The notes beneath the pieces are model-generated. The model was given only the letters and a program-made list of their open reading frames with translations, was not told the DNA's origin and searched no databases. This document shows positions 1-6,963 of a DNA stretch of 14,393 nt, piece by piece. Source of the DNA: an uncultured Propionivibrio sp. (GTDB lineage: Bacteria > Pseudomonadota > Gammaproteobacteria > Burkholderiales > Rhodocyclaceae); the NCBI GenBank assembly GCA_938040985.1, contig CALHZD010000058.1, positions 1 to 14,393 of the forward strand, given 5' to 3'. A program made the position numbers and the translations under genes. Numbering within the stretch: position 1 is the first letter of the stretch; every line of letters starts with the position of its first letter.

Positions 1-1
1 A

Positions 2-228
2 TGCCCGGAAACCCGTGTAGATAAAGGGCTTGCGGGTAGGGTGACCGGAGACGCGCTGTTTACAAGGGCTTCAGAACACTCCTCTGAAATCTGCAAAAAA
101 ACCGGGCAGAAAACATAAAATGCCCTGAAGCGCACGTAAATAAAGGGCTTCAGGGCATCAAAAAACATAAATCGGAAATTGCGCCGATTGACCCGCTGAA
201 GCCTACATGAATAAAGGCGCTCCGGGCA
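2..228. repeat. Cluster of related palindromic repeats downstream of dmlA
   Basis: Three related stem-loop units lie at about 2-38, 120-158 and 191-228. Each has GC-rich arms around a loop that ends in ATAAAGG. The middle unit is the cleanest: ATGCCCTGAAGC (120-131) pairs perfectly with GCTTCAGGGCAT (147-158). The first unit has 13-base arms (2-14 and 26-38) with mismatches, and shares ATAAAGGGCTT exactly with the middle unit (21-31 and 140-150). The third unit is more diverged. A fragment at 64-74 repeats AAGGGCTTCAG from the middle unit and may be a decayed fourth copy. The cluster may continue left of the window. Spacing between units is uneven, and arms differ by compensating changes, which suggests selection on pairing or repeated insertion of a small palindromic element. 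Confidence 0.6.
108..158 (-). terminator. Probable intrinsic terminator for dmlA
   Basis: On the minus strand a perfect 12-bp stem (arms 147-158 and 120-131, 15-base loop) is followed directly by a T-rich stretch reading TTTTATGTTTTC. It lies about 90 bases after the dmlA stop codon. The same hairpin is the best copy of the local palindromic repeat, so the repeat may have been taken over as a terminator. Confidence 0.55.
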
Positions 229-250
229 TTTGTTTTCCGCCTTTCCGTCT

Positions 251-1318
251 TTAGCTGCCGGCAATGGCTTCGGCGATGGCTTTGCCGAGATCGCCGGTCT
301 TGGCGGTGCCGCCCAGGTCGGGCGTATGCGGCCCCTCGGCCAGCACCGTTTCGATGGCGCGCAGTACGTCAGCCGCTGCCTGCGGATAGCCCAGGTGATC
401 GAGCATCATCGAGCCGGCCCAGATCTGCCCGATCGGATTGGCGATCTGCTGTCCGTAAATATCCGGCGCGGAACCGTGTACCGGCTCGAACAGCGAAGGA
501 AAGCGGCGCTCTGGGTTGAGATTGGCCGACGGCGCGATGGCGATGGTGCCGGTGCAAGCCGGGCCGAGGTCGGAAAGAATATCGCCGAATAAGTTAGAAG
601 CGACGACGACATCGAAATAATCTGGCCGCCGGACGAAATTGGCGGTCAGGATATCGATGTGAAACTTGTCCGTGCGCACGTCGGGAAACTCTTCGCCGAT
701 GGCGGTGAAGCGCTCGTCCCAGTAAGGCATGGAGATCGAGATGCCGTTCGATTTGGTCGCGGAAGTCAGGTGCTTTTTGTCGCGCCGCTGCGCCAGCTGG
801 TAGGCGAAGCGGATGACGCGGTCGACGCCGATGCGCGTGAATATGCTTTCCTGCACCACGAATTCGCGTTCGGTGCCTGCGAACATCTTGCCGCCGATGC
901 TGGAATATTCGCCCTCGGTGTTCTCGCGCACGATATAAAAGTCGATGTCGCCCGGCTTGCGGCCGGCCAGCGGCGATTTGACGCCCGGCATCAGGCGCGC
1001 CGGACGCAGGTTGACGTATTGGTCGAATTCGCGCCGGAACTTGAGCAGCGAGCCCCATAGCGAGACATGATCGGGCACGCGCGCCGGGTCGCCGACGGCG
1101 CCGAAAAAGATCGCGTCGTGGCTGCCGATCTGCGCCTTCCAGTCGGCGGGCATCATCGCCCCGTGCTTGAGGTAGTAATCGCAGCTCCAGTCAAATTCGT
1201 CCCACTGGATGGCGATGCCGTGCTTGCGCGCCGCCGCGTCGATGCAGCGCAGGCCTTCCGGCATGACTTCTTTGCCAATGCCGTCGCCGGCGATGACTGC
1301 AATTTTGTGAGCTTTCAT
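251..1318 (-). CDS. dmlA: D-malate dehydrogenase (decarboxylating) / tartrate dehydrogenase
   Basis: 355 residues, full length for the TtuC/DmlA branch of the isocitrate / isopropylmalate dehydrogenase family. These NAD- and divalent-metal-dependent cytoplasmic enzymes oxidatively decarboxylate D-malate to pyruvate, and many also act on tartrate. Visible motifs in order are the N-terminal GDGIGKEV loop, SLLKFRREFDQYVNLRP (the segment that separates this branch from LeuB), RENTEGEYSS, the SATKSN lysine, the metal-binding ASNLFGDILSDLG, and the cofactor-side EPVHGSAPDIYG. The sequence closely resembles E. coli DmlA as I recall it. The start is supported by AAGGAAAA 6 bases upstream. There is no neighbouring LysR-type regulator of the kind often found beside dmlA, and no operon partner; it is probably a single-gene unit. 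Substrate preference between D-malate, tartrate and isopropylmalate cannot be settled from sequence. Confidence 0.9.
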   Translation of the reverse strand: MKAHKIAVIAGDGIGKEVMPEGLRCIDAAARKHGIAIQWDEFDWSCDYYLKHGAMMPADWKAQIGSHDAIFFGAVGDPARVPDHVSLWGSLLKFRREFDQYVNLRPARLMPGVKSPLAGRKPGDIDFYIVRENTEGEYSSIGGKMFAGTEREFVVQESIFTRIGVDRVIRFAYQLAQRRDKKHLTSATKSNGISISMPYWDERFTAIGEEFPDVRTDKFHIDILTANFVRRPDYFDVVVASNLFGDILSDLGPACTGTIAIAPSANLNPERRFPSLFEPVHGSAPDIYGQQIANPIGQIWAGSMMLDHLGYPQAAADVLRAIETVLAEGPHTPDLGGTAKTGDLGKAIAEAIAGS

Positions 1319-1362
1319 GGCGTTTTCCTTTTCGGTTGGCGAGACGGGGAAACTGCCCTGTT

Positions 1363-1391
1363 TTTATGCCCTTTTTTACGCCAATGCGCAA
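1363..1391 (-). promoter_or_regulatory. Possible sigma70-type promoter for dmlA
   Basis: On the minus strand TTGCGC (1386-1391) and CATAAA (1363-1368) are separated by 17 bases, 45 bases or more upstream of the dmlA start. The spacing is ideal but the -35 box matches the consensus only in TTG, so this is a weak prediction. Confidence 0.3.
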
Positions 1392-1557
1392 GTGCGAACG
1401 GCCAAGAAAAACGGCTGCTTTTCACGACGGAAAGATCGCTTCATCGACCAGCGCCTTGGCGAAAACGCCGATGCAGAGCAAACGTAACGCACGCTTCAGT
1501 ACGCACGGGAGATTTGTACATGCCTGACCCGCGTTAGTGTGCACTGTTGATACGGGA

Positions 1558-1602
1558 ACTACAGGCGGGGGCATTACAGGCGGGCGTATTAAAGCGGGAA
1601 AC
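1558..1602. repeat. Three imperfect 15-base tandem repeats
   Basis: The units read ACTACAGGCGGGGGC, ATTACAGGCGGGCGT and ATTAAAGCGGGAAAC. The first two share ACAGGCGGG in register and the third is diverged. The array lies in the dmlA-xth spacer and may be chance slippage or a repeated binding site. Confidence 0.45.
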
Positions 1603-1910
1603 AAATAATTGCCGCTGAACTTGAGATCACGTTGTTCGCCGCACGTTCTCTTTCTTTCCGGCTCATCGGCGCTCATGGCACTGCGTTTGCCGCTCCGGTG
1701 AGTTATTCGTCGGGTATGCAGAGCATTCAGTGTCGAAGGAAGACGCAAGCTACCCGTACGCCTCCGATGTCGTAAATTTTCGTCGTCATTCCGGCTGGGC
1801 CGTGTGCAAAAACTCGCCGGCCCTGGGCAGCTTTGTCCCCGGTGGCGACCGTGCAGAAGCGCGGGGAAAGAAGGATTAAGCGGTCATTTCATGAATTGCA
1901 CGGCATCCGC

Positions 1911-1929
1911 AAAAGCTGGCCGCGCGGCC
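1911..1929 (-). terminator. Weak possible terminator after xth
   Basis: On the minus strand the self-complementary GGCCGCGCGGCC (1918-1929), able to form a 4-bp stem with a 4-base loop, is followed by AGCTTTT. It lies 24 bases past the xth stop codon. The stem is short and the T-run modest. Confidence 0.3.
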
Positions 1930-1953
1930 TTGTGGTGAGGAACTTCGCTGCGA

Positions 1954-2721
1954 TTATGGTTGCAGCACGGCAATGACCGGCGCGTGATCGGAAGGGCGTT
2001 CATGCTTGCGCATCTCGCGCTCGATCAGGGATGCCGTGCAACGCTGTGCAAGCGGCGCGGAAAGCAGGAGATGATCGATGCGCAGGCCGAGATTTTTCTG
2101 GAAACCGAGCATGCGGTAATCCCACCAGGAAAAACTTTTCTCGGGCTGGTCGAACAGGCGAAAACTGTCTTTCAGACCGCAATCGAGCAGGGCGCGAAAG
2201 GCGGCGCGCTCGGCCGCCGAACACAGAATTTTGCCTGACCAGGCAGCCGGGTTATGCACATCACGGTCATCCGGCGCGATGTTGAAATCGCCGGCGATGG
2301 CCAGATGCGGGTGCGCGGCGACTTCTTCACGCAGCCAGCGGGCGAGCGCCGCCAGCCAGGCGAGTTTGTAAGCATATTTTTCGCTGCCGACTTCCTGACC
2401 GTTTGGCACGTAGGCGCAGATGACGCGGATGCCGCCGATCGTTGCGGCGATCAGGCGTTGTTGCGGGTCGGGAAAATGCGGGTTGCCGATGGTGATATCG
2501 GCAAGCGGCTGGCGCGCGAGCAAGGCGACGCCGTTGTAGGTCTTCTGTCCGGCGAAGGCGACGGCATAGCCCGCAGCCTCAATTTCGAGGCGGGGAAATT
2601 TGGCGTCTTCCAGCTTGGTTTCCTGCAGGCAGACAACATCGGGCTGGCGTGCTGCCAGCCATGCCAGCAGTTGCGGCAGACGGACCTTCAGAGAGTTGAC
2701 GTTCCAGCTAGCAAGCTCCAT
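1954..2721 (-). CDS. xth: Exodeoxyribonuclease III (AP endonuclease)
   Basis: 255 residues, the usual size for the family. The enzyme cuts DNA at abasic sites in base-excision repair and has 3'-5' exonuclease and 3'-phosphatase activity, using a divalent metal. All key residues of the exonuclease-endonuclease-phosphatase fold are present: N7 in SWNVNSL, E34 in QETK, Y104, D145 and N147 in GDFNIAP, D216 in LRIDHLL, and D245/H246 in PSDHAP. The open frame extends 23 codons further upstream (to 2790), but that stretch does not resemble the family. The chosen ATG begins the protein at the conserved first strand (MELASWNVNSL), with a purine-rich GGAACGGGACGA upstream. It sits 105 bases after the DUF4124 gene with no clear terminator between, so it may be the last gene of the prlC transcript. 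Confidence 0.93.
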   Translation of the reverse strand: MELASWNVNSLKVRLPQLLAWLAARQPDVVCLQETKLEDAKFPRLEIEAAGYAVAFAGQKTYNGVALLARQPLADITIGNPHFPDPQQRLIAATIGGIRVICAYVPNGQEVGSEKYAYKLAWLAALARWLREEVAAHPHLAIAGDFNIAPDDRDVHNPAAWSGKILCSAAERAAFRALLDCGLKDSFRLFDQPEKSFSWWDYRMLGFQKNLGLRIDHLLLSAPLAQRCTASLIEREMRKHERPSDHAPVIAVLQP

Positions 2722-2826
2722 GACGATTCGTCCCGTTCCGTGGTTCGCGCATTGCCGCCCTTTCCGGTTTTTCACGCCGTGCCGACGCACTGGCGTGCCG
2801 CAAAGTGGTGGCGCTGATTGATCGGC

Positions 2827-3348
2827 TTATTGGGATTGGGTGAATGCGCCCGACGGCTTGCTGCCATAGGGGGCCTTGGCGGGATAGCCTGCCAGATCAA
2901 GGATATTGTTCCAGGCGGCGGTCTCGATGCCTTGCAGATTCTGCGAGCCGATGCTGACGCTGGGGAAAACCATCTGACCGCCAAAACGCGGGCTGACGGC
3001 GTCGATTTCCTGTCTGCTGCTGAGTATTTTTTCGGTGAAGGGGACGCCGCGTCCGTTGAGCAGGTCGCGCGCCTGTTTACATAGATCCACGCAATCGGCG
3101 CTCGTGTAGAGCGTTACCGGAAATCTTTCGGCGGCCTGCCGCGCGGCGTAGGGGATCTGCGATGAACCCGCTGCCGGTGATTTGTTATTGACGGTCGCGT
3201 TGATGCCCGCGGGCGGCGGTTGGTCGGAATAGACCGTGCGACCGCTTTTCTTGTCGACCCAGCGGTAGGTCGTTTGGGCATGCGCCGCAGCGATACAGGT
3301 CAAGGCGGTGAACAGCAGCGCGGAGCGCAGGGCAATTTTGACGTTCAT
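2827..3348 (-). CDS. Exported DUF4124 / glutaredoxin-like protein
   Basis: 173 residues. The N-terminus is a typical signal peptide: K4 and R8, then a hydrophobic core, then cleavage after AHA (residue 24), so the mature protein should be periplasmic. C18 in this segment is not in a good lipobox. Residues 25-60 (TYRWVDKKSGRTVYSDQPPP) match the short DUF4124 domain. Residues 76-150 form a glutaredoxin-like thioredoxin fold with VTLYTSADC and a CxxxC pair (C86, C90) in place of the usual CxxC; FPSV near residue 128 may supply the cis-proline. The role is unknown; thiol-disulfide handling in the envelope is the obvious inference. A strong AAGGAGGAG lies 5 bases before the ATG and overlaps the prlC stop codon, 11 bases upstream, which implies translational coupling with prlC. 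Confidence 0.8.
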   Translation of the reverse strand: MNVKIALRSALLFTALTCIAAAHAQTTYRWVDKKSGRTVYSDQPPPAGINATVNNKSPAAGSSQIPYAARQAAERFPVTLYTSADCVDLCKQARDLLNGRGVPFTEKILSSRQEIDAVSPRFGGQMVFPSVSIGSQNLQGIETAAWNNILDLAGYPAKAPYGSKPSGAFTQSQ

Positions 3349-3359
3349 GGTCTCCTCCT

Positions 3360-5423
3360 TTATTCGATAATCATACCACTGTGGCGCAGCAGGGCGTCCA
3401 CCCGGGGTTCGCGGCCGCGAAATGCGCGGAAACTGTCAGGGGCCGGGCGTGAGCCGCCGACGGCAAGGATTTCGTCGAGAAAGCGTTTGCCGGTTGCCGG
3501 ATCGAAAGGATCGCCGGCCTCTTCGAAGGCGGCGTAGCAGTCGGCGGAAAGGACTTCCGCCCATTTGTAGCTGTAGTAACCGGCCGCGTAGCCGCCGGCG
3601 AAAATATGCGAGAAGCTGTTGGCAAAACGGTTCCACTCCGGTGGCGAAAGGACCGCGACTTCACGACGCACGGCCTCAAGCAGTTGCAGGATCCCCTGCT
3701 CGCCGGCAGCCGGATCGAAGCGGCTGTGCAGCAGCATATCGAACAGCGAAAATTCGATTTGGCGCAGCATCTGCATGCCGCTCTGGAAATTTTTTGCCGC
3801 GCGCATTTTCTCGAACAGCGCGCGCGGCAGCGGCGCGCCGGTTTCAATGTGCGCGCTCAGTGTCTCGATGACCGACCATTCCCAGCAATAGTTTTCCATG
3901 AACTGCGAAGGCAGTTCGACGGCATCCCATTCGACGCCGCGGATGCCGGACACGCCCGATTCGTCGACCCGCGTCAGCAAATGGTGCAGGCCGTGCCCGG
4001 TTTCGTGAAACAGCGTTTCGACTTCATCATGCGTCAGGGTGGCGGGCAGCGGGCGGCCGTTTTTTTCTCCGACCGGGCGCGCAAAGTTGCAGACCAGATA
4101 AGCGACAGGCGTTTGCACGGAGCCGTCGGGCAGCCTGCGCCGCGCGATGGCTTCGTCCATCCAGGCGCCGCCCCGTTTTGTTTCGCGCGCGTACAGGTCG
4201 AGATAGAACTGTCCGACAAGTTGGCCGGCCGCGTCCGTAATGCGGAAAAAACGCACATCGGCGTTCCAGACCGGCGCGGTGTCGGGGGCAATGCGGACGC
4301 CGTACAGCGTTTCGATAGCGCGGAAGAGGCCGGCGAGGACGGTCGGCTCCGTGAAATAAGGTTTGACTTCCTGAGCGGAGAAGTCGTAACGCGCCTGCCG
4401 CAGTTTTTCGGCGGCATAGGCGTAATCCCAGGCTTCCAGGGTGGGCAATCCCAGCGTTTGGGCGGCAAACTCACGCAGTTCGGCCAGATCTTTCTCGGCG
4501 AACGGGCGCGCCTTGGCGGCCAGGTCGCGCAGAAAAGCCAGTACCTGCTCGACCGATTCAGCCATTTTCGGCGTCAGCGAAACCTCGGCAAAATTGGCGT
4601 AACCCAGCATGTGGGCTTCTTCTTGCCGCAGTTCGAGCAGGCGGCGCATGAGGGGGGCATTGTTCAGCGCAGGCGGGCCGAATTCCGAGGCGCGCGTGAC
4701 ATAGGCGCGATAGAGCGCTGCGCGCAGCCGGCGGCTGTCGGCGTATTGCATGACGGGAAGATAGGACGGCATGTGCAGCGTGAATTTCCAGCCGTTGTTG
4801 CCTTCTTTCTCCGCAGCCTCGCGCGCGGCCTGGATGACATCGCTCGGCAGGCCGGCGAGTTCGGACTCGTCGCTGATGTACTCGGCAAAGGCATTGGTGG
4901 CGTCGAGCAGGTTTTCAGAAAATTTGGCGGAGAGCGCGGCCTGTTCTTCCTGGATTGCCTGAAAGCGCGGCTTCTGCGCTTCCGGCAGTTCTGCGCCGGA
5001 GAGGCGGAAGTCGCGCAGCTCGTTGTCGATGATGCGCTGCTGCGCCGCCGACAGCGAGGCGTAGTCGGCACTGTCGCGCAGCGCCTTGTATTGGGCGAAC
5101 AGCGCGAGATTTTGCCCCAGTTCGGCGTAGAAACGCGACACTTCGGGCAGCAGGGCGTTGTAGGCTTCGCGCCAGTCCGGAGTGTCATTGACCGAATGCA
5201 GATGACCGACGATGCCCCAGGCGCGCGAGAGTCGTTCGATGCCGTCATTGAGCGGCGCGACAAAATCTTTCCAGGTGGCGGGAACGGTGCCTGTCGTCAG
5301 CCGTGCGACGAGCGCGCGGGATTCGGCGAGCAGCGCATCAATGGCGGGGCGGACGTGTGCCGGTTCGATGCGGTCAAAACGGGGGAGTCCGGAAAAATCA
5401 AGCAAAGGATTGGCGTCAGTCAT
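3360..5423 (-). CDS. prlC: Oligopeptidase A (M3 family zinc metallopeptidase)
   Basis: 687 residues, close to the roughly 680 of E. coli PrlC. This cytoplasmic thimet-type peptidase degrades short peptides, including cleaved signal peptides. The zinc site is intact: H473-E474-T-G-H477, followed 26 residues later by E503 in VELPSQFMENY. The N-terminal half is helical, as expected of the family, and the C-terminal GYAAGYYSYKWAEVL motif that contributes to substrate binding is present. The reading frame stays open upstream to 5561, but the chosen Met begins TDANPLLDFSGLPRF, which aligns with the E. coli N-terminus, and the extension has no family likeness. There is no clear Shine-Dalgarno sequence before this ATG. 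A GC-rich hairpin lies about 40 bases upstream in the leader. The downstream DUF4124 gene is 11 bases away. Confidence 0.93.
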   Translation of the reverse strand: MTDANPLLDFSGLPRFDRIEPAHVRPAIDALLAESRALVARLTTGTVPATWKDFVAPLNDGIERLSRAWGIVGHLHSVNDTPDWREAYNALLPEVSRFYAELGQNLALFAQYKALRDSADYASLSAAQQRIIDNELRDFRLSGAELPEAQKPRFQAIQEEQAALSAKFSENLLDATNAFAEYISDESELAGLPSDVIQAAREAAEKEGNNGWKFTLHMPSYLPVMQYADSRRLRAALYRAYVTRASEFGPPALNNAPLMRRLLELRQEEAHMLGYANFAEVSLTPKMAESVEQVLAFLRDLAAKARPFAEKDLAELREFAAQTLGLPTLEAWDYAYAAEKLRQARYDFSAQEVKPYFTEPTVLAGLFRAIETLYGVRIAPDTAPVWNADVRFFRITDAAGQLVGQFYLDLYARETKRGGAWMDEAIARRRLPDGSVQTPVAYLVCNFARPVGEKNGRPLPATLTHDEVETLFHETGHGLHHLLTRVDESGVSGIRGVEWDAVELPSQFMENYCWEWSVIETLSAHIETGAPLPRALFEKMRAAKNFQSGMQMLRQIEFSLFDMLLHSRFDPAAGEQGILQLLEAVRREVAVLSPPEWNRFANSFSHIFAGGYAAGYYSYKWAEVLSADCYAAFEEAGDPFDPATGKRFLDEILAVGGSRPAPDSFRAFRGREPRVDALLRHSGMIIE

Positions 5424-5458
5424 GGTGAATGGTTTGATAGGTGATAGTTGGTATTTCA

Positions 5459-5497
5459 GGCGCTGCGGGCGGTTGTGGCCGCCCGGAACGCTTTTTT
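5459..5497 (+). terminator. GC hairpin with plus-strand T-run in the prlC leader
   Basis: CGGGCGG (5466-5472) pairs with CCGCCCG (5479-5485), and a T6 run (5492-5497) follows on the plus strand, so it has the form of a plus-strand terminator. No plus-strand gene leads into it. On the minus strand the same hairpin lies in the prlC 5' leader without a T-run behind it. It may block antisense transcription or simply structure the leader. Confidence 0.3.
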
Positions 5498-5524
5498 CTA
5501 CAGCGTCGATCCGCTGCCTTGCAG

Positions 5525-5570
5525 AAAAACTTGCCGGATCAGCGCAAACGCGCCGGGGCAAGCCGGCAAG
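5525..5570 (-). terminator. Intrinsic terminator after purC
   Basis: On the minus strand CTTGCCGG (5563-5570) pairs perfectly with CCGGCAAG (5530-5537) and is followed directly by TTTTT (5525-5529). The enclosed loop holds a second small hairpin, GCGC-GTTT-GCGC. It begins 11 bases after the purC stop codon and separates purC from prlC. Confidence 0.7.
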
Positions 5571-5581
5571 AAAGGCGATAC

Positions 5582-6523
5582 TCAGCGCGGATCAGCCAGC
5601 TTCCGGCCGGTCAGACGTTCGTAGGCCTCAATATATTTGGCGCTGGTGCGCGCAATGACCTCGGCGGGCAGTGCCGGCGCGGGCGGCTGTTTGTTCCAGC
5701 CGATCGCTTCCAGATGGTCGCGCACATACTGCTTGTCGTACGAGGGCGGATTATGGCCGGGCTGATAACTGTCTTTGGGCCAGAAACGCGATGAATCGGG
5801 CGTGAGCGCCTCGTCGATCAGATACAGCGTACCGGCGGCGTCAACGCCGAATTCAAACTTGGTGTCGGCAATGATGATGCCGCGTTCGAGCGCGTAGGCA
5901 GCGGCTTCCGTATAAAGCTGAAGGGCCGCCGCACGCGCCTGCTCGGCAATCTGCGCGCCGGTTTTGCCTGCGCGGGGCAGGATGTCTGAGAGGGCTGCCT
6001 CACAGTCGGCCTGCATCCGGGCGAAGGAAATATTCTCGTCGTGGCCTTCTTTTGCCTTGCTGGCCGGGGTGAAGATGGGTTCGGGCAGGCGGGCGGCCAA
6101 TTGCAGCCCCGGCGGCAGCGCAATGCCGCAGACGGCGCCGCTGCGCTGATAATCCTTCCAGCCGGAACCGATCAGGTAGCCGCGCACGACGGCTTCGATC
6201 GGCAGCGGCTGCAGCCGTTTGACGACGAAGCTGCGGTTGCGCACCTGCGCGCGTTCTTCCGGTGTGACGACTGATTCCGGATCAATCCCGGTTAGTTGGT
6301 TGGGCAGAATGTGCGCCAGCCGGTCGAACCAGAAATTGGCCAGTTGCGTGAGCACCTGCCCCTTGTGCGGAATCGGGTCGGGCAGTACGGCGTCAAAGGC
6401 GGACAGGCGGTCGCTGGTGACGATCAGCAGCCGGTCATCATCAATGGCGTAGATGTCGCGGACCTTGCCGCGTCCGAGCAGCGATAGACTTTTGAGCGAG
6501 GACTGGTAAAGAGCTTGGGTCAT
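5582..6523 (-). CDS. purC: Phosphoribosylaminoimidazole-succinocarboxamide synthase (SAICAR synthase)
   Basis: 313 residues, the longer yeast-Ade1-like form that is common in betaproteobacteria, rather than the roughly 240-residue E. coli form. It joins CAIR and aspartate with ATP in de novo purine synthesis, in the cytoplasm. Both family signatures are visible: PIEAVVRGYLIGSGW near residues 107-121, and IIADTKFEFG near 217-226. The LGRGKVRD and SDRLSAFD motifs near the N-terminus contribute to the nucleotide and substrate sites. The start fits the family (a short lead into LLGRGKVRD), but the preceding bases are pyrimidine-rich and offer no Shine-Dalgarno sequence. It stands alone: 440 bases separate it from fba upstream, and a terminator follows directly. 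No purE or purK is adjacent. Confidence 0.95.
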   Translation of the reverse strand: MTQALYQSSLKSLSLLGRGKVRDIYAIDDDRLLIVTSDRLSAFDAVLPDPIPHKGQVLTQLANFWFDRLAHILPNQLTGIDPESVVTPEERAQVRNRSFVVKRLQPLPIEAVVRGYLIGSGWKDYQRSGAVCGIALPPGLQLAARLPEPIFTPASKAKEGHDENISFARMQADCEAALSDILPRAGKTGAQIAEQARAAALQLYTEAAAYALERGIIIADTKFEFGVDAAGTLYLIDEALTPDSSRFWPKDSYQPGHNPPSYDKQYVRDHLEAIGWNKQPPAPALPAEVIARTSAKYIEAYERLTGRKLADPR

Positions 6524-6963
6524 GATTAGGTGCAGGAGAATAAAAAAGAAGTCGGCGTCGGCCTAGGTCGTCAAGCGAAATGTAGCGAACGGTCAGGCCG
6601 GTAGGGCCGGTTGGTAAAAAGCGCTTTCTCTGTGAGACTGCGCGCCGGAGACAATACGGTAAAACATGCCGGCATAGCAGAAGGAATCAGATTCATCAAA
6701 TATTGTTTTTCGGTTAAAGCGCCGCTTGCTTTAGGCAGTAGAACCCGGGGTTATCGGGCGTGCTTAATTTCTTCCAAATCGGGGCGGCGCATCACAGGCC
6801 AACATAGGCCGCACCTCATTGCAATGCTGTGTTGAAACGCCGACCGTAAGAAGCGGCAAGACCAAGCTTGTTGCTATCTGCCTGGCCTTGCGAATGCTTC
6901 AGGTCGCCCGTATCGCGCGCGGATACGGGGTGGCGCGACAGACTCCGATGGCGCGACAAGTCA
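6524..6963. other. 440-base spacer between fba and purC with no convincing gene
   Basis: Near the fba end it holds two copies of TGGCGCGACA (6931-6940 and 6949-6958, 18 bases apart) and a perfect 8-bp hairpin (6907-6929). Closer to purC, on the minus strand, TTGATG and TATGCC stand 17 bases apart and could be a weak purC promoter. The longest frames, such as 6611-6835 plus, have no recognisable motif or good start context. The spacer should carry the purC promoter; a small RNA cannot be excluded. Confidence 0.45.
6907..6929 (-). other. Perfect 8-bp stem-loop downstream of fba
   Basis: CCCGTATC (6907-6914) and GATACGGG (6922-6929) enclose a 7-base loop of alternating G and C. On the minus strand it lies 34 bases after the fba stop codon. 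No T-run follows, so it is more likely a 3'-end stabilising structure or a factor-dependent stop than an intrinsic terminator. Confidence 0.45.

Larger units (their letters stand above)
1319..1953. other. 635-base spacer between dmlA and xth with no convincing gene
   Basis: It holds a possible dmlA promoter (1363-1391), a small hairpin GGCGAAAACGCC (1457-1468), three diverged 15-base repeats (1558-1602) and a weak hairpin after xth (1911-1929). The longest reading frame (1422-1748, minus, 108 codons) shows no recognisable motif and an unusual Pro/Arg/Val composition, and I do not regard it as a gene. The length is large for this otherwise compact region, so a decayed gene or a small RNA is possible, but nothing in the sequence demonstrates either. 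Confidence 0.5.

Noticed and set aside
1..230. The left-end repeats as a CRISPR array
   Set aside because: Units vary in sequence, spacing is irregular (unit starts about 119 and 70 bases apart), and there are no adjacent cas genes.
251..1318. The dehydrogenase as LeuB (3-isopropylmalate dehydrogenase)
   Set aside because: The SLLKFRREFDQYVNLRP segment and overall likeness to DmlA/TtuC place it in the malate/tartrate branch, and no leuA, leuC or leuD gene is nearby.
1422..1748. A 108-codon minus-strand frame in the dmlA-xth spacer
   Set aside because: There is no clear ribosome binding site, no motif, and it runs through the 15-base repeats. It is most likely chance.
3606..5444. A 612-codon plus-strand reading frame
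   Set aside because: It lies fully antisense to prlC, whose zinc site and length are intact. GC-rich third positions create long open frames on the opposite strand, and the translation has no recognisable domain.
6611..6835. A 74-codon plus-strand frame in the fba-purC spacer
   Set aside because: It has no motif and no convincing start context; composition is unlike the real proteins here.
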